Positions 17,685-25,052 of a stretch of DNA of 64,000 nt are shown here, piece after piece (position 1 is the stretch's first letter; each line of letters begins with the position of its first letter). The notes under the pieces were generated by a model that had not been told where the DNA came from, ran no database searches, and saw only the letters and a program-made list of their open reading frames with translations. The DNA comes from Cyclobacteriaceae bacterium (GTDB lineage Bacteria; Bacteroidota; Bacteroidia; Cytophagales; Cyclobacteriaceae), in NCBI GenBank assembly GCA_947458585.1, contig CANGYY010000008.1, forward strand, positions 1 through 64,000. The letters run 5' to 3'. A program made the translations under genes and the position numbers.

Positions 17685-17888
17685 TTAGAGTTCTAGTTTT
17701 TGAAGTTTCCCGAATGGGAGGGATTTGATTAATTCTTCGAGTTGTTCTTCTTTGCCTTCCAAACCAAATTTCTCCACACTTTTCATGGGTCGATCCGCTC
17801 TGAAGTAGGCTACAAGCACAAAATTCTCGTCTCGAACTTGGATGTAGTCGGGAATTTTTGCTTTTCCTTTAACCTTGATGATGTACAT
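17685..17888 (-). CDS. Small conserved-type hypothetical protein
   Basis: 67 aa, soluble, with two probable beta strands (MYIIKVKGKAKIPDYIQV; NFVLVAYFRADRP) and a C-terminal helix (EEQLEELIKSLPFGKLQKLEL). It lies four bases upstream of the ftsE-like gene and in the same direction, so probably in one transcript with it. No motif I recognise. The tight spacing and ordinary codon use support a real gene rather than a chance ORF. Confidence 0.7.
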   Translation of the reverse strand: MYIIKVKGKAKIPDYIQVRDENFVLVAYFRADRPMKSVEKFGLEGKEEQLEELIKSLPFGKLQKLEL

Positions 17889-17930
17889 GTCCCTTGTTGG
17901 TAGAGGTGAATCCTGCTTAGATCAATTGAC

Positions 17931-18590
17931 TTACTTGCCTGCTGCTTTGGCGTGATCGGCTAGGAATTGGGCCAAGCCTGAATCGGTAAGTGGATGCTTC
18001 AACAAGCCTGTGATTACTTTGAGCGGGCAAGTCACTACATCAGCACCCAGTTCAGCACATTTAATCAGGTGCATGGTATGGCGAACCGATGCTGCAAGCA
18101 CTTCGGTCTCGTAGCCATAGTTTTGGTAGATGTGGACGATTTGACCAATCAAGTCTAGTCCATCAAATGCAATATCATCTAAGCGACCGATAAAGGGAGA
18201 AACGTACGAGGCGCCGGCTTTAGCGGCCAATAAGGCTTGTCCAGAAGAGAAGATCAGCGTACAGTTGGTACGAATTCCCTCACTGTGGAAATAACGAATC
18301 GCCTTTACTCCGTCTCGGATCATGGGAATTTTGACCACGATTTTGTCATCCAACTTGGCCAATTCCTTTCCTTCGCGCACCATTCCTTCGTAGTCCGTAG
18401 CAATCACTTCGGCACTTACTTTGTCCTCTACGATAGCGCAAATAGCTTTGTAATGCGCCTTGATATTTGCCTCTCCAGTGATTCCTTCTTTAGCCATGAG
18501 GGAGGGATTGGTGGTCACGCCATCCAATACACCTAGGTCATGCGCTTCGCGGATTTCATCAAGATTGGCGGTATCGATAAAGAATTTCAT
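17931..18590 (-). CDS. Transaldolase / fructose-6-phosphate aldolase family (TalC/FSA type)
   Basis: 219 aa, the short single-domain class. MKFFIDTANLDEI starts the TIM barrel, GVTTNPSLMAKEG gives the conserved TNPSL motif, and the Schiff-base lysine is Lys87 in KIVVKIPM. NCTLIFSSGQALLAAKAGASYVSPFIGR is the family phosphate-binding region (landmarks TLIFS and SPFIGR). It interconverts sugar phosphates by aldol chemistry; whether it is a true transaldolase or an F6P aldolase cannot be decided by eye. It has its own upstream -7 box. Confidence 0.92.
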   Translation of the reverse strand: MKFFIDTANLDEIREAHDLGVLDGVTTNPSLMAKEGITGEANIKAHYKAICAIVEDKVSAEVIATDYEGMVREGKELAKLDDKIVVKIPMIRDGVKAIRYFHSEGIRTNCTLIFSSGQALLAAKAGASYVSPFIGRLDDIAFDGLDLIGQIVHIYQNYGYETEVLAASVRHTMHLIKCAELGADVVTCPLKVITGLLKHPLTDSGLAQFLADHAKAAGK

Positions 18591-18654
18591 GTCAATGGGT
18601 TTTGGTTATAAAAAGCAGTTTGCCTTAGCATAAGTAGCGGCTAAGGTCAATAGA

Positions 18655-18662
18655 CAAAGTTA
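18655..18662 (-). promoter_or_regulatory. -7 promoter box upstream of transaldolase gene
   Basis: TAACTTTG on the minus strand matches TAnnTTTG exactly, about 65 bases before the ATG at 18590. The position expected for the -33 TTTG has CTAC, so only half the promoter is convincing. Confidence 0.45.
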
Positions 18663-18724
18663 GAAGATAAATTAGGATAAGGTAGCGAATCAGGGGGTGG
18701 AATTTGAGCTACCTGAAAAAAAAA

Positions 18725-18808
18725 GAGGCGGCATCGCACCGCTACGACCGCCTACCCTTGCTTCCTTCCGGACCTGGGGGATTCAGCAGGAGCTGGTCGT
18801 GCCGCCGG
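18725..18808 (-). ncRNA. ffs: Signal recognition particle RNA, small bacterial (4.5S) type
   Basis: On the minus strand the apical SRP hairpin core CAGGTCCGGAAGGAAGCA is intact, containing the Ffh-binding GGAAGGAAGCA-type asymmetric loop and GGAA tetraloop. Long-range pairing of 5' GGCGGCACGACC with 3' GGTCGTAGC...TGCCGCC closes the rod. Eight to ten T follow the 3' end (plus-strand A-run 18716-18724), forming the terminator. A near-perfect promoter lies directly upstream. Ends are estimates from pairing, promoter and T-run. Confidence 0.95.
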
Positions 18809-18811
18809 GCA

Positions 18812-18842
18812 CAAAGGTAAGCCAAAATTCAGGCAATGCAAT
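18812..18842 (-). promoter_or_regulatory. Promoter of the SRP RNA gene
   Basis: On the minus strand ATTG (18842-18839, three of four consensus bases) is followed after 19 bases by TACCTTTG (18819-18812), a full TAnnTTTG box. The predicted start, about 6 bases downstream, coincides with the 5' end of the SRP RNA helix. Confidence 0.75.
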
Positions 18843-18935
18843 AGGATGTATGTAAATTGGCTGAAGTGAAGCGAAAATCAAGCGGTAAATGTTTTACCTT
18901 AGGGTTTGATTCCATGCTAATTCTTGATTTTGACT

Positions 18936-20570
18936 ATGAAAAATCTACTTCTACTTGCACTTCTTGCTGGCTTTTTGATCGGCTGTGGCGATAAATCCAA
19001 AATATACCAATTCCAGGTAGCAGATCTTGAACCCAATTTGATCACCCTTTCTTCAGATGAATTCATGGGTCGCATGCCATTTACCGCAGGAGAGGAGCTC
19101 ACCACATCCTTTTTGGAAAGTAAATTCAAGGAAATGGGTCTTGAGCCGGGCAATGGAGATTCTTATTTTCAGGAGGTGCCCATGGTCTCCATCATCACTT
19201 ATCCCGAACAATCCATGGAGTTTAAGAGTGCTCAAGGATCTGTGGTGGGAGAAGGGTTGAAAGATTTTGTGATCTGGACCCAGCGTCCGGATTCCCTAGT
19301 TCGCATTCAAGATGCGGAAGTGGTTTTTGCTGGGTTTGGCATTGTGGCCCCCGAATATGGATGGGACGATTACAAAAATTTGGATGTAAAAGGCAAAATA
19401 GTGGTGGTGCTCATCAATGATCCTGGTTTTGGGTCCGAAGACTCCACATTTTTTAAAGGGAATACAATGACCTATTACGGCCGCTGGACTTATAAATACG
19501 AGGAGGCAGTACGCCAAGGAGCATTAGGTTGCTTGATCGTGCACAATACGATTCCAGCTGGTTATGGATTCAATAACATTCAGAATAGTTGGAAAGCGTC
19601 CAAACTCTACCTCGACGATCGAGGGCAAGACAAGTATAAATTGGGATTTGAAGGTTGGATTACCCTGCCTTTTGCGAAGCAGTTGTTTGAAAAGATGGGG
19701 AAGAATGAGTCTGAACTATTGCAAAGTGCCAGAACTCCCAATTTTCAAGGATTTTCAACTGGGATGCGTCTAAGCACCAGTCTTGCTGTGGAACCCACCT
19801 ACAATGTTTCCAAAAACGTAATTGCTAAAATCACTGGGAAAACAGCGCCTGAGGAAGTGATAATTTATTCGGCTCACTGGGATCATATCGGTATAGGAAA
19901 GCCTGATGAAACAGGCGATACGATCTACAATGGAGCATTGGATAATGCCTCTGGGACAGCCGCCCTGTTGGCCTTGGCAAAAGCGTTCAAGACCGACGAG
20001 CAACCCGATCGAACCGTTGTGTTTTTGGCGGTCACAGCAGAGGAACAAGGTTTGTGGGGCTCGGCCTATTATGCGAAGCAGCCGATCTATCCTAAGGAAA
20101 AGACCGTAGCCAACATCAACATGGATGGCGTCAATCCTTATGGAAAAATGAAAGATGTCTCTGTCATTGGCGTAGGGCAATCCGAAATGGAGGATTTATT
20201 GGACGAGGAACTCAAAAAATTGGGGCGGTATGCTGCCCCTGAGCCCAATCCTGTAGTAGGCTACTATTTTCGATCTGACCATTTCAATTTTGCCAAAATA
20301 GGAATTCCAGCCCTGTATATTGGAACCGGAATCGACCATGTGGAGAAAGGGAAGGAGCATGGAAAGCAGCTTCAGGAGGAATATGTGGCTCAGTACTACC
20401 ACAAACCAGCCGATGCCTACGATCCAAAGCGGTGGAATCTGGATGGTGCAGTGGACGATGTGCAGTTGCTGTATCAAGTAGGGCGCAATCTTGCCAATTC
20501 TACCCGCTGGCCAGCATGGAAGGAAGGTTCCGAATTCAAGGCCATCCGAGACAGTTACTTTAAAAAGTAA
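18936..20570 (+). CDS. M28 family metallopeptidase, lipoprotein
   Basis: 544 aa from the ATG at 18936; an in-frame TTG four codons earlier was rejected because the ATG gives a clean lipoprotein signal (MKNLLLLALLAGFLIGC). A protease-associated (PA) domain occupies about residues 110-270, and the M28 zinc aminopeptidase domain follows with AHWDHIG, GALDNASGTAALLALA, TAEEQGLWGS, NMDGVNP and a late RSDHFNFAKIGIPALY, supplying the five metal ligands and the catalytic Glu. Predicted as an exported aminopeptidase or carboxypeptidase attached to the envelope. It is divergent from the SRP RNA gene. Confidence 0.93.
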   Translation: MKNLLLLALLAGFLIGCGDKSKIYQFQVADLEPNLITLSSDEFMGRMPFTAGEELTTSFLESKFKEMGLEPGNGDSYFQEVPMVSIITYPEQSMEFKSAQGSVVGEGLKDFVIWTQRPDSLVRIQDAEVVFAGFGIVAPEYGWDDYKNLDVKGKIVVVLINDPGFGSEDSTFFKGNTMTYYGRWTYKYEEAVRQGALGCLIVHNTIPAGYGFNNIQNSWKASKLYLDDRGQDKYKLGFEGWITLPFAKQLFEKMGKNESELLQSARTPNFQGFSTGMRLSTSLAVEPTYNVSKNVIAKITGKTAPEEVIIYSAHWDHIGIGKPDETGDTIYNGALDNASGTAALLALAKAFKTDEQPDRTVVFLAVTAEEQGLWGSAYYAKQPIYPKEKTVANINMDGVNPYGKMKDVSVIGVGQSEMEDLLDEELKKLGRYAAPEPNPVVGYYFRSDHFNFAKIGIPALYIGTGIDHVEKGKEHGKQLQEEYVAQYYHKPADAYDPKRWNLDGAVDDVQLLYQVGRNLANSTRWPAWKEGSEFKAIRDSYFKK

Positions 20571-20582
20571 GGACTTCTAGTT

Positions 20583-21143
20583 TTAATCTACCTTGATCCC
20601 ATAGGATTCAAGTAGGCCGGGCAACCCGGCGAGATCAAATCGAGCACCCTTAAGGACATTGAGTTCGGGTGCGATTCGGTAGTGAAGGGCTTCCCGAAAG
20701 TCGGCTTTTTCGAGGTTGGTTTGGTCGAATACTGCTCCGAGGAGGTCAGACCCCTGAAAACTTGCTTCACTCAGGTTGGCCTGGGAAAAGTCTACTTCCC
20801 GTAGTCGAGACTGCAGAAATTTCGATTTTTTGAGGGGGAGTTTGTAAAAATTACAGTAGTCGAGGATGCAGTTTTCTAGGTGGAGTTCGAGCAGAAAGGG
20901 ATTTGCAGAAGCGAAGGCAATTCCCAGCATTTTGCAACGGGTAAAGTGGACATTCTGAAAATTTACCTTGACGACCTTGATGTTGCTCAGGTCGCAGTCT
21001 TCAAAGTGGCAATTTTCAAAACTTGCCTGTTGGAAAGAGGCGGTAGCAAAGTTACAGTTGGAAAAGGTACAGCTATCGTATTCTCCTGCAAGGATATCCG
21101 AGGGGCTTAGATTTTGAAAATGCTGTTCGCTAAAATAGGACAT
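20583..21143 (-). CDS. Pentapeptide-repeat protein
   Basis: 186 aa from the ATG at 21143. A longer reading to 21245 would overlap the GNAT gene and adds an atypical tail, so it was not used. The A(D/N)LxX pentapeptide pattern runs through most of the protein (SCTFSNCNFATASFQQASFE, then DLSNIKVVKVNF, REVDFSQANLSEASFQGSDL, GAVFDQTNLEKADF), giving a right-handed quadrilateral beta-helix. The layout resembles McbG/Qnr-type proteins that mimic DNA, but resistance or gyrase binding is only a possibility. It lies 34 bases downstream of a GNAT gene on the same strand. Confidence 0.88.
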   Translation of the reverse strand: MSYFSEQHFQNLSPSDILAGEYDSCTFSNCNFATASFQQASFENCHFEDCDLSNIKVVKVNFQNVHFTRCKMLGIAFASANPFLLELHLENCILDYCNFYKLPLKKSKFLQSRLREVDFSQANLSEASFQGSDLLGAVFDQTNLEKADFREALHYRIAPELNVLKGARFDLAGLPGLLESYGIKVD

Positions 21144-21177
21144 CTTTTTAGGCTGATTTCGAGTTTTTGAGTAGGTT

Positions 21178-21708
21178 TTAGAGAGCGATTTGGTACAAGG
21201 TACAGCGTTGGATACTGGGACAATCCTGCAGTTCGGGATGGTCAAATTCTTTCCAATGCTGCATCCCTATTTTTTTCATCACTTGGATGGATGCCAGGTT
21301 TCCGATAGAAGCCATGGCTACCACTTTCGGGATTTGGAGTTGCCGGGCATAGTCGAGGCAGGCAGCGGCCCCTTCGGTGCTAAAGCCTTGGTTCCACCAG
21401 CTCTTTCCGATGCGGTAGCCGACATCTACGGTGGGGGTAAAGTCCGCTTCAAAGGTTTTCCATCCCAATCCGATGGTGCCCAAGAGCGCTTGGCTTTCCA
21501 GAACATCCACTGCAAAATAGCAGAATCCTTTGTCCTCGTAGAGGCGCTCCATCCGTTCCATCATGGCTTGGGTATCTGCTTTGGGAAGTGGCCGTTGGAA
21601 ATAGCGCATGACCTCCGCATCCGTGTTGATGGCGGTAAATGCCTCCAGGTCACTCGCTTGCCAGCGGCGAAATCCTAAGCGCGGTGTGGTAAATAGGTAG
21701 GGAGACAT
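21178..21708 (-). CDS. GNAT family N-acetyltransferase (RimJ/RimL-like)
   Basis: 176 aa. Starts with the typical LFTTPRLGFRRWQASDLEAF of the RimJ/RimL group; the acetyl-CoA fold is seen in LGTIGLGWKTFEADFTPTVDVGYRI, the WWNQGFSTEGAAACLDYA helix and the VVAMASIGNLASIQVMKKIG stretch (motif A/B). Substrate unknown; the group acetylates ribosomal protein N-termini or small amines. Upstream member of a two-gene unit with the pentapeptide-repeat protein. Its upstream side faces the dinB remnant. Confidence 0.9.
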   Translation of the reverse strand: MSPYLFTTPRLGFRRWQASDLEAFTAINTDAEVMRYFQRPLPKADTQAMMERMERLYEDKGFCYFAVDVLESQALLGTIGLGWKTFEADFTPTVDVGYRIGKSWWNQGFSTEGAAACLDYARQLQIPKVVAMASIGNLASIQVMKKIGMQHWKEFDHPELQDCPSIQRCTLYQIAL

Positions 21709-21806
21709 GGAAGCTAGGGAATGGAATAGAAACTTAAATTAAGGAGGTTTTTTGAAAATTCTGCGTTTTTGTATTCCATCTAGGTAGCCGCGAAGGGATT
21801 TGATTT

Positions 21807-21935
21807 TTAATTTTCCAATCCATTGAAGAGATTGAAGCGTCTGTTGCCTACCCTATGGCAGACTGTTTTGTCGCCGTATTTGACATTTAATTTTGTCCAA
21901 GGTTTGGTAGAGGTTGAGTTGTTCCGTCTAACTTT
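21807..21935 (-). pseudogene. Decayed 3' fragment of dinB
   Basis: Translated in two frames, this stretch reads EQLNLYQTLDK then KLNVKYGDKTVCHRVGNRRF and NLFNGLEN-stop. The intact dinB at 23447-24637 ends QQINLYQALDKLNVKYGDKT...RRRFNPFNGMEA. One extra A causes a frameshift at the LDK/KLN boundary, and about 12 bases are missing after the TVC codons. DNA identity includes a block of just over 20 identical bases around 21857-21878. The stop codon is conserved. Upstream similarity fades near 21935, so only the last ~42 codons remain. It has the same orientation as the intact gene, about 1.6 kb away. Confidence 0.85.
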
Positions 21936-22439
21936 TACGGGTGAATTCCTGCTGAAATTGCACTCAATCCCCAGTGATCTGCTAGGCATTTTTCGTTTAT
22001 TCTTAGAAATATTGAATTGAATGCCGCTATTTGGCACTATTTGGTTATAAATTAAATGATTAACCTTTAATTGTTATATTTCAATAAAAAACATAAATAA
22101 ATAACTTGATTTACAGCATATTATAGCTTAATAAAATAATTTTATATATTTTTATTTGCTAATCTGGTGAGAGTCAGATAGGTTTAGTACGAGCAAGTTT
22201 TTTGAGTGCGGCAAATGTAGGAGAAGGACTTCGCTTAAAGTCGGGCCTGCAATGGAATCAAGTCACCTTTCTTTTTAATATACCTACACCTCATTCTAGT
22301 TCAAAAAAAAGCTAAGTAAGGGTTAGCGGCCCTTTAAAGTCGGACATGTGCAAGCGAAAAACGACTTAAAAAATCCAAGAGTAGCCCCGTATAACGAAAA
22401 GGGACAGAGTAGTTAAGAACTCCTAAAACATTTTTCAAT
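21936..22439. other. AT-rich non-coding stretch upstream of lipoprotein gene
   Basis: About 500 bases with no credible gene. The first part (to about 22165) is very AT-rich. Two similar segments occur about 100 bases apart: TTAAAGTCGGGCCTGCAA near 22233 and TTTAAAGTCGGACATGTGCAA near 22335, an imperfect direct repeat of unknown meaning. No clear TAnnTTTG promoter was found for the gene at 22440. Confidence 0.4.
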
Positions 22440-23111
22440 ATGTCTAGAATATTTAAAATTTCAGCACTTATTATTTTTATCAGTTTTTCTGGGTGTTCAT
22501 TAATGGAACAAAACATTCCATTAAATGAGGATGGACTTCAAATTTCCGATGAATTAAAGTTTCCTAAAGGCCTAGATTTAAATGAAATCAATAAAATAGG
22601 GGAAGAATTAAATTTGGTTTTGGGCAAGAATCAAAACCTAGATGGATCATTTTTAAGCCTAGATTACAGCGATCCGGAAATTGAACGGATCTTAAACCCA
22701 TTAGTGGAAAATGGAAGAAGCATTCATCGACACTTATTAAACCAGGTTTTCTCTTCATCGGTTGCTAAAACTCTTTCGGAAGAAGAGAGGGGAACAATCA
22801 CTAATTTATCGGACCAAGAATTAGTGGAGCTATCCCTGATGATTTCAATTATGCAACAAACTACTGATAAAAGCGCAGGTGCGTTTAGTAATTCAAATCA
22901 CAGAATCAATGAAGATGTAGATTGGGATCGAATTCGTAGTTGTGCTTCTGGGGTATTAGGTGTAGGCGTAATAAGCGAATTGGTTAAAAACACTGCTGCT
23001 TTAGCCTCTGCTGAGGTAGCGGCAGAAATATTGATTTTAGTCGGTAAGCGGACATTGGGATGGGTGGCTTTAGGTTTGGTGGTTTGGGACTTTTATGATT
23101 GTTTAAATTAG
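22440..23111 (+). CDS. Lipoprotein with hydrophobic bacteriocin-like C-terminus
   Basis: 223 aa. Signal peptide with lipobox-like FSGC (Cys19). The middle (about 25-160) is acidic and helical (GLDLNEINKIGEELNLVLGK, NRSIHRHLLNQVF-type region, LSEEERGTITNLSDQELVEL). After residue 165 comes an abrupt change: CASGVLGVGVISELVKNTAA and AEVAAEILILVGKRTLGWVA, then LGLVVWDFYDCLN. This Gly/Ala/Val-rich tail is bounded by two cysteines and resembles hydrophobic pore-forming peptides. It is followed four bases later by a small multi-pass membrane protein. I do not recognise the family; a toxin-like role is inference. Confidence 0.7.
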   Translation: MSRIFKISALIIFISFSGCSLMEQNIPLNEDGLQISDELKFPKGLDLNEINKIGEELNLVLGKNQNLDGSFLSLDYSDPEIERILNPLVENGRSIHRHLLNQVFSSSVAKTLSEEERGTITNLSDQELVELSLMISIMQQTTDKSAGAFSNSNHRINEDVDWDRIRSCASGVLGVGVISELVKNTAALASAEVAAEILILVGKRTLGWVALGLVVWDFYDCLN

Positions 23112-23115
23112 AAAC

Positions 23116-23400
23116 ATGGATGTAAATAAGCTAAAAAAGGCCTTGGTTAGAGTCTCTGTTTTGACTTTAATTGGGTACGTGATATCGGGTATCCTTTTCA
23201 GGATATTTCCTGAATTTGAATACGCTGAACTGGTGCTTGGTCTGTTGATTGGATTTAATTTGGTTTTCAGTACAATCCAATTTAGGCGATCCATAAGTCC
23301 GTCTTCCTTTTTTGAATTGGATACCAGTTTCAAATCGAAAATCATTGTTCAGTATGTGCTAAACATCCTGATCTTTATTGTTTTTGTTTTAAGATTTTAG
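23116..23400 (+). CDS. Small multi-pass membrane protein, partner of the lipoprotein
   Basis: 94 aa with about three membrane segments (VRVSVLTLIGYVISGILFRI; LVLGLLIGFNLVFSTIQF; YVLNILIFIVFVLRF) and a charged loop (RRSISPSSFFELDTSFKSKI). It starts four bases after the lipoprotein stop and ends just before a strong terminator, so the two genes form a complete bicistronic unit. Size and topology would suit an immunity protein if the lipoprotein tail is toxic, but there is no family match I can name. Confidence 0.7.
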   Translation: MDVNKLKKALVRVSVLTLIGYVISGILFRIFPEFEYAELVLGLLIGFNLVFSTIQFRRSISPSSFFELDTSFKSKIIVQYVLNILIFIVFVLRF

Positions 23401-23409
23401 GTTTGTATG

Positions 23410-23440
23410 GGTTGCCTCGGAATTAGAGGCAACCTTTTTT
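23410..23440 (+). terminator. Intrinsic terminator after membrane protein gene
   Basis: Stem GGTTGCCTC / GAGGCAACC with a seven-base loop followed by TTTTTT, immediately between the two-gene cassette and the dinB stop codon. On the minus strand it may also stop dinB transcripts, though the A-run is weaker. Confidence 0.85.
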
Positions 23441-23446
23441 ATTGTC

Positions 23447-24637
23447 TCAGGCCTCCATTCCATTAAATGGATTAAACCTTCTCCTTCCTACCCCCATAGC
23501 TACCGCTCGGCAGACTGTTTTGTCGCCGTACTTGACGTTTAACTTATCCAGGGCTTGGTAGAGGTTGATTTGCTGTTGGCTATCTTCAAAGAGTTGGATC
23601 TGGTAATTTCCATAGACCAGGTGGCTGAAGCGCACGCCCACCAGTCGGATGAGTAAGCGACGGGTGTAGAGCTTGCGAAAGAGTTCCTTGACGAGGGGGA
23701 GTAGGCTATGGTCCGCGGCGGTATAAGGGATGCGGGATTGTATGCTGTGGGTTTCAAAGTCGGAGTAGCGGATTTTTACAGTGATGCAAGCGGTGAGCTG
23801 TCCTTTTTTTCGGAGTTTGGTGCTGAGCTGCTCGGTCATCGCGATGAGGGTTGCCTCGAGCAGGCGGGTATCGATGGTGTCCTCTTCAAAGGTATTTTCG
23901 GAGGAGATGGATTTGGCTTCGGTGTACGGAACCACTGGGCTGAGGTCGATGCCATTTGCTTTTTCCCAGATCAGTTTACCATTTTTTCCAAAGGTGGCTT
24001 CGAGGAGTTGGGCAGGCATTTGCTGTAGGGTATGCACTTTTTTTACCCCCATGTTGTAGAGTGTTTGGGAGGTTTTTTCACCAATCATGGGAATTTTCCG
24101 TACGGATAGGGGAGAGAGGAAGGTTTTCTCCTCTCCGAGCGGAATTTGTTTTTCATTGTTGGGTTTGGCTTCACCTGTGGCAATTTTGGAGACGGTTTTG
24201 TTTTGGGAAAGGCCCATGGAAATGTTGAGTCCACTTTCTTGAATGATGCGTTGCCGGAGTTGATGGGCCAACTTGAAGCAGCCAAAGAAGCGGTCCATGC
24301 CCGTGAGGTCGATGTAGAATTCATCGATCGAGGCTTTTTCGAATAGGGGAACTCCTTCTCGGATGATTTCGGTGATTTCTTGGGATTTTTGGCTGTATTT
24401 TTCAAAATCTCCCCGTACTACAATCGCTTCCGGGCAGAGCTGTCTAGCGGTGCGCATGGGCATGGCGGAATGGACGCCAAACTTTCGTGCTTCGTAGCTG
24501 CAGGAGGCGACAACCCCTCGGTCGCTTGCGCCTCCAATGAGAATGGGCTTGCCTTTGAGGCGGTCGTCAAAAAGCCGCTCTACAGACACAAAAAAGGTGT
24601 CCAGATCCAAATGCACGATGCTTCGTTTTTCTTCCAT
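23447..24637 (-). CDS. dinB: DNA polymerase IV (Y-family)
   Basis: 396 aa translesion polymerase. Palm carboxylates lie in HLDLDTFFVSVE (Asp11/Asp13) and SIDEFYIDLTG; SYEARKFGVHSAMPMRTA is the finger motif, KTVSKIATGEAKPN and IGEKTSQTLYNMG form the thumb/HhH region, and the little-finger domain ends at FNPFNGMEA. It bypasses lesions at the cost of fidelity and is often under SOS-type control. A palindrome lies just upstream of its start, and an S24 regulator is encoded about 0.9 kb away. A 3' copy fragment lies at 21.8 kb. Confidence 0.96.
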   Translation of the reverse strand: MEEKRSIVHLDLDTFFVSVERLFDDRLKGKPILIGGASDRGVVASCSYEARKFGVHSAMPMRTARQLCPEAIVVRGDFEKYSQKSQEITEIIREGVPLFEKASIDEFYIDLTGMDRFFGCFKLAHQLRQRIIQESGLNISMGLSQNKTVSKIATGEAKPNNEKQIPLGEEKTFLSPLSVRKIPMIGEKTSQTLYNMGVKKVHTLQQMPAQLLEATFGKNGKLIWEKANGIDLSPVVPYTEAKSISSENTFEEDTIDTRLLEATLIAMTEQLSTKLRKKGQLTACITVKIRYSDFETHSIQSRIPYTAADHSLLPLVKELFRKLYTRRLLIRLVGVRFSHLVYGNYQIQLFEDSQQQINLYQALDKLNVKYGDKTVCRAVAMGVGRRRFNPFNGMEA

Positions 24638-24654
24638 CTGAATTGTTAATTATT

Positions 24655-24672
24655 TAAACATTTTAATGTTTA
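24655..24672. promoter_or_regulatory. Palindrome between dinB and vapB, candidate operator
   Basis: TAAACATT-TT-AATGTTTA is a perfect inverted repeat (8-bp arms) lying 18 bases before the dinB start and about 20 bases before the vapB -7 box. It could be an operator for the nearby S24 regulator; no second copy upstream of the regulator gene was found by eye. Confidence 0.4.
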
Positions 24673-24690
24673 TAAATTAAACAAAACTTC

Positions 24691-24698
24691 TATCTTTG
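24691..24698 (+). promoter_or_regulatory. -7 promoter box of the vapBC unit
   Basis: TATCTTTG is a perfect TAnnTTTG. The -33 position has GTTT rather than TTTG. Transcription would start near 24705, so the 11-bp tandem repeat at 24735-24778 would lie inside the 140-base leader of the vapB message. Confidence 0.5.
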
Positions 24699-24734
24699 AA
24701 TCGTTTAGAGGCGAAAGTTGTCGGGGAAAAAGAG

Positions 24735-24778
24735 AAATACAGTAGAAATGCAGTAGAAATACGATAGAAATGCAATGA
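24735..24778 (+). repeat. Four tandem 11-bp repeats in the vapB leader
   Basis: Units AAATACAGTAG, AAATGCAGTAG, AAATACGATAG and AAATGCAATGA run head to tail, followed by AAATCAAC as a partial fifth. The period equals about one helical turn, which would place protein-binding faces on the same side of DNA. Confidence 0.75.
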
Positions 24779-24843
24779 AAATCAACAACTTAAAAGAAAA
24801 GCCGTAATTTGTAGTAATAAAGTCTTCCTTATCGAAAACGATC

Positions 24844-25050
24844 ATGTCAAAAGTTGAAATTTTAATTCAAGAAATCAGAACCTTGCCTCCGGAGGATCTT
24901 CAAAAGATTATTCAGGAGTTGCTTCATCAAGCAGATCGCCTCCAAGTCGCAAAAGATGCCTTAGAAAAAATTGCAGGTACAGGACAGGGACTTTGGAGCG
25001 CAGATGCCCAGGCCTATATTGAAGAGTTACGTACCAGCGATAGGCTTTGA
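24844..25050 (+). CDS. Antitoxin-like small protein of a VapBC-type pair
   Basis: 68 aa, acidic and helical: VEILIQEIRTLPPEDLQKII then ELLHQADRLQVAKDALEKIA and a tail GTGQGLWSADAQAYIEELRT. The MSKVEILIQEI..LPPEDL start is common in antitoxins encoded before PIN toxins; the tail (W-x-x-D-A-x-x-Y-I-x-E-L-R) probably wraps the toxin active site. There is no obvious ribbon-helix-helix or AbrB domain. It precedes the PIN gene with a TGATCATG junction. Antitoxins of this type usually autoregulate with their toxin, and the tandem repeat in the leader is a candidate binding site. Confidence 0.82.
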   Translation: MSKVEILIQEIRTLPPEDLQKIIQELLHQADRLQVAKDALEKIAGTGQGLWSADAQAYIEELRTSDRL

Positions 25051-25052
25051 TC

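Noticed and set aside
21190-21678. 162-codon plus-strand open frame
   Set aside because: Antisense of the GNAT gene at 21178-21708, which has a good motif A.
22334-22516. 60-codon minus-strand open frame
   Set aside because: Crosses the start of the lipoprotein gene antisense and has no protein-like pattern.
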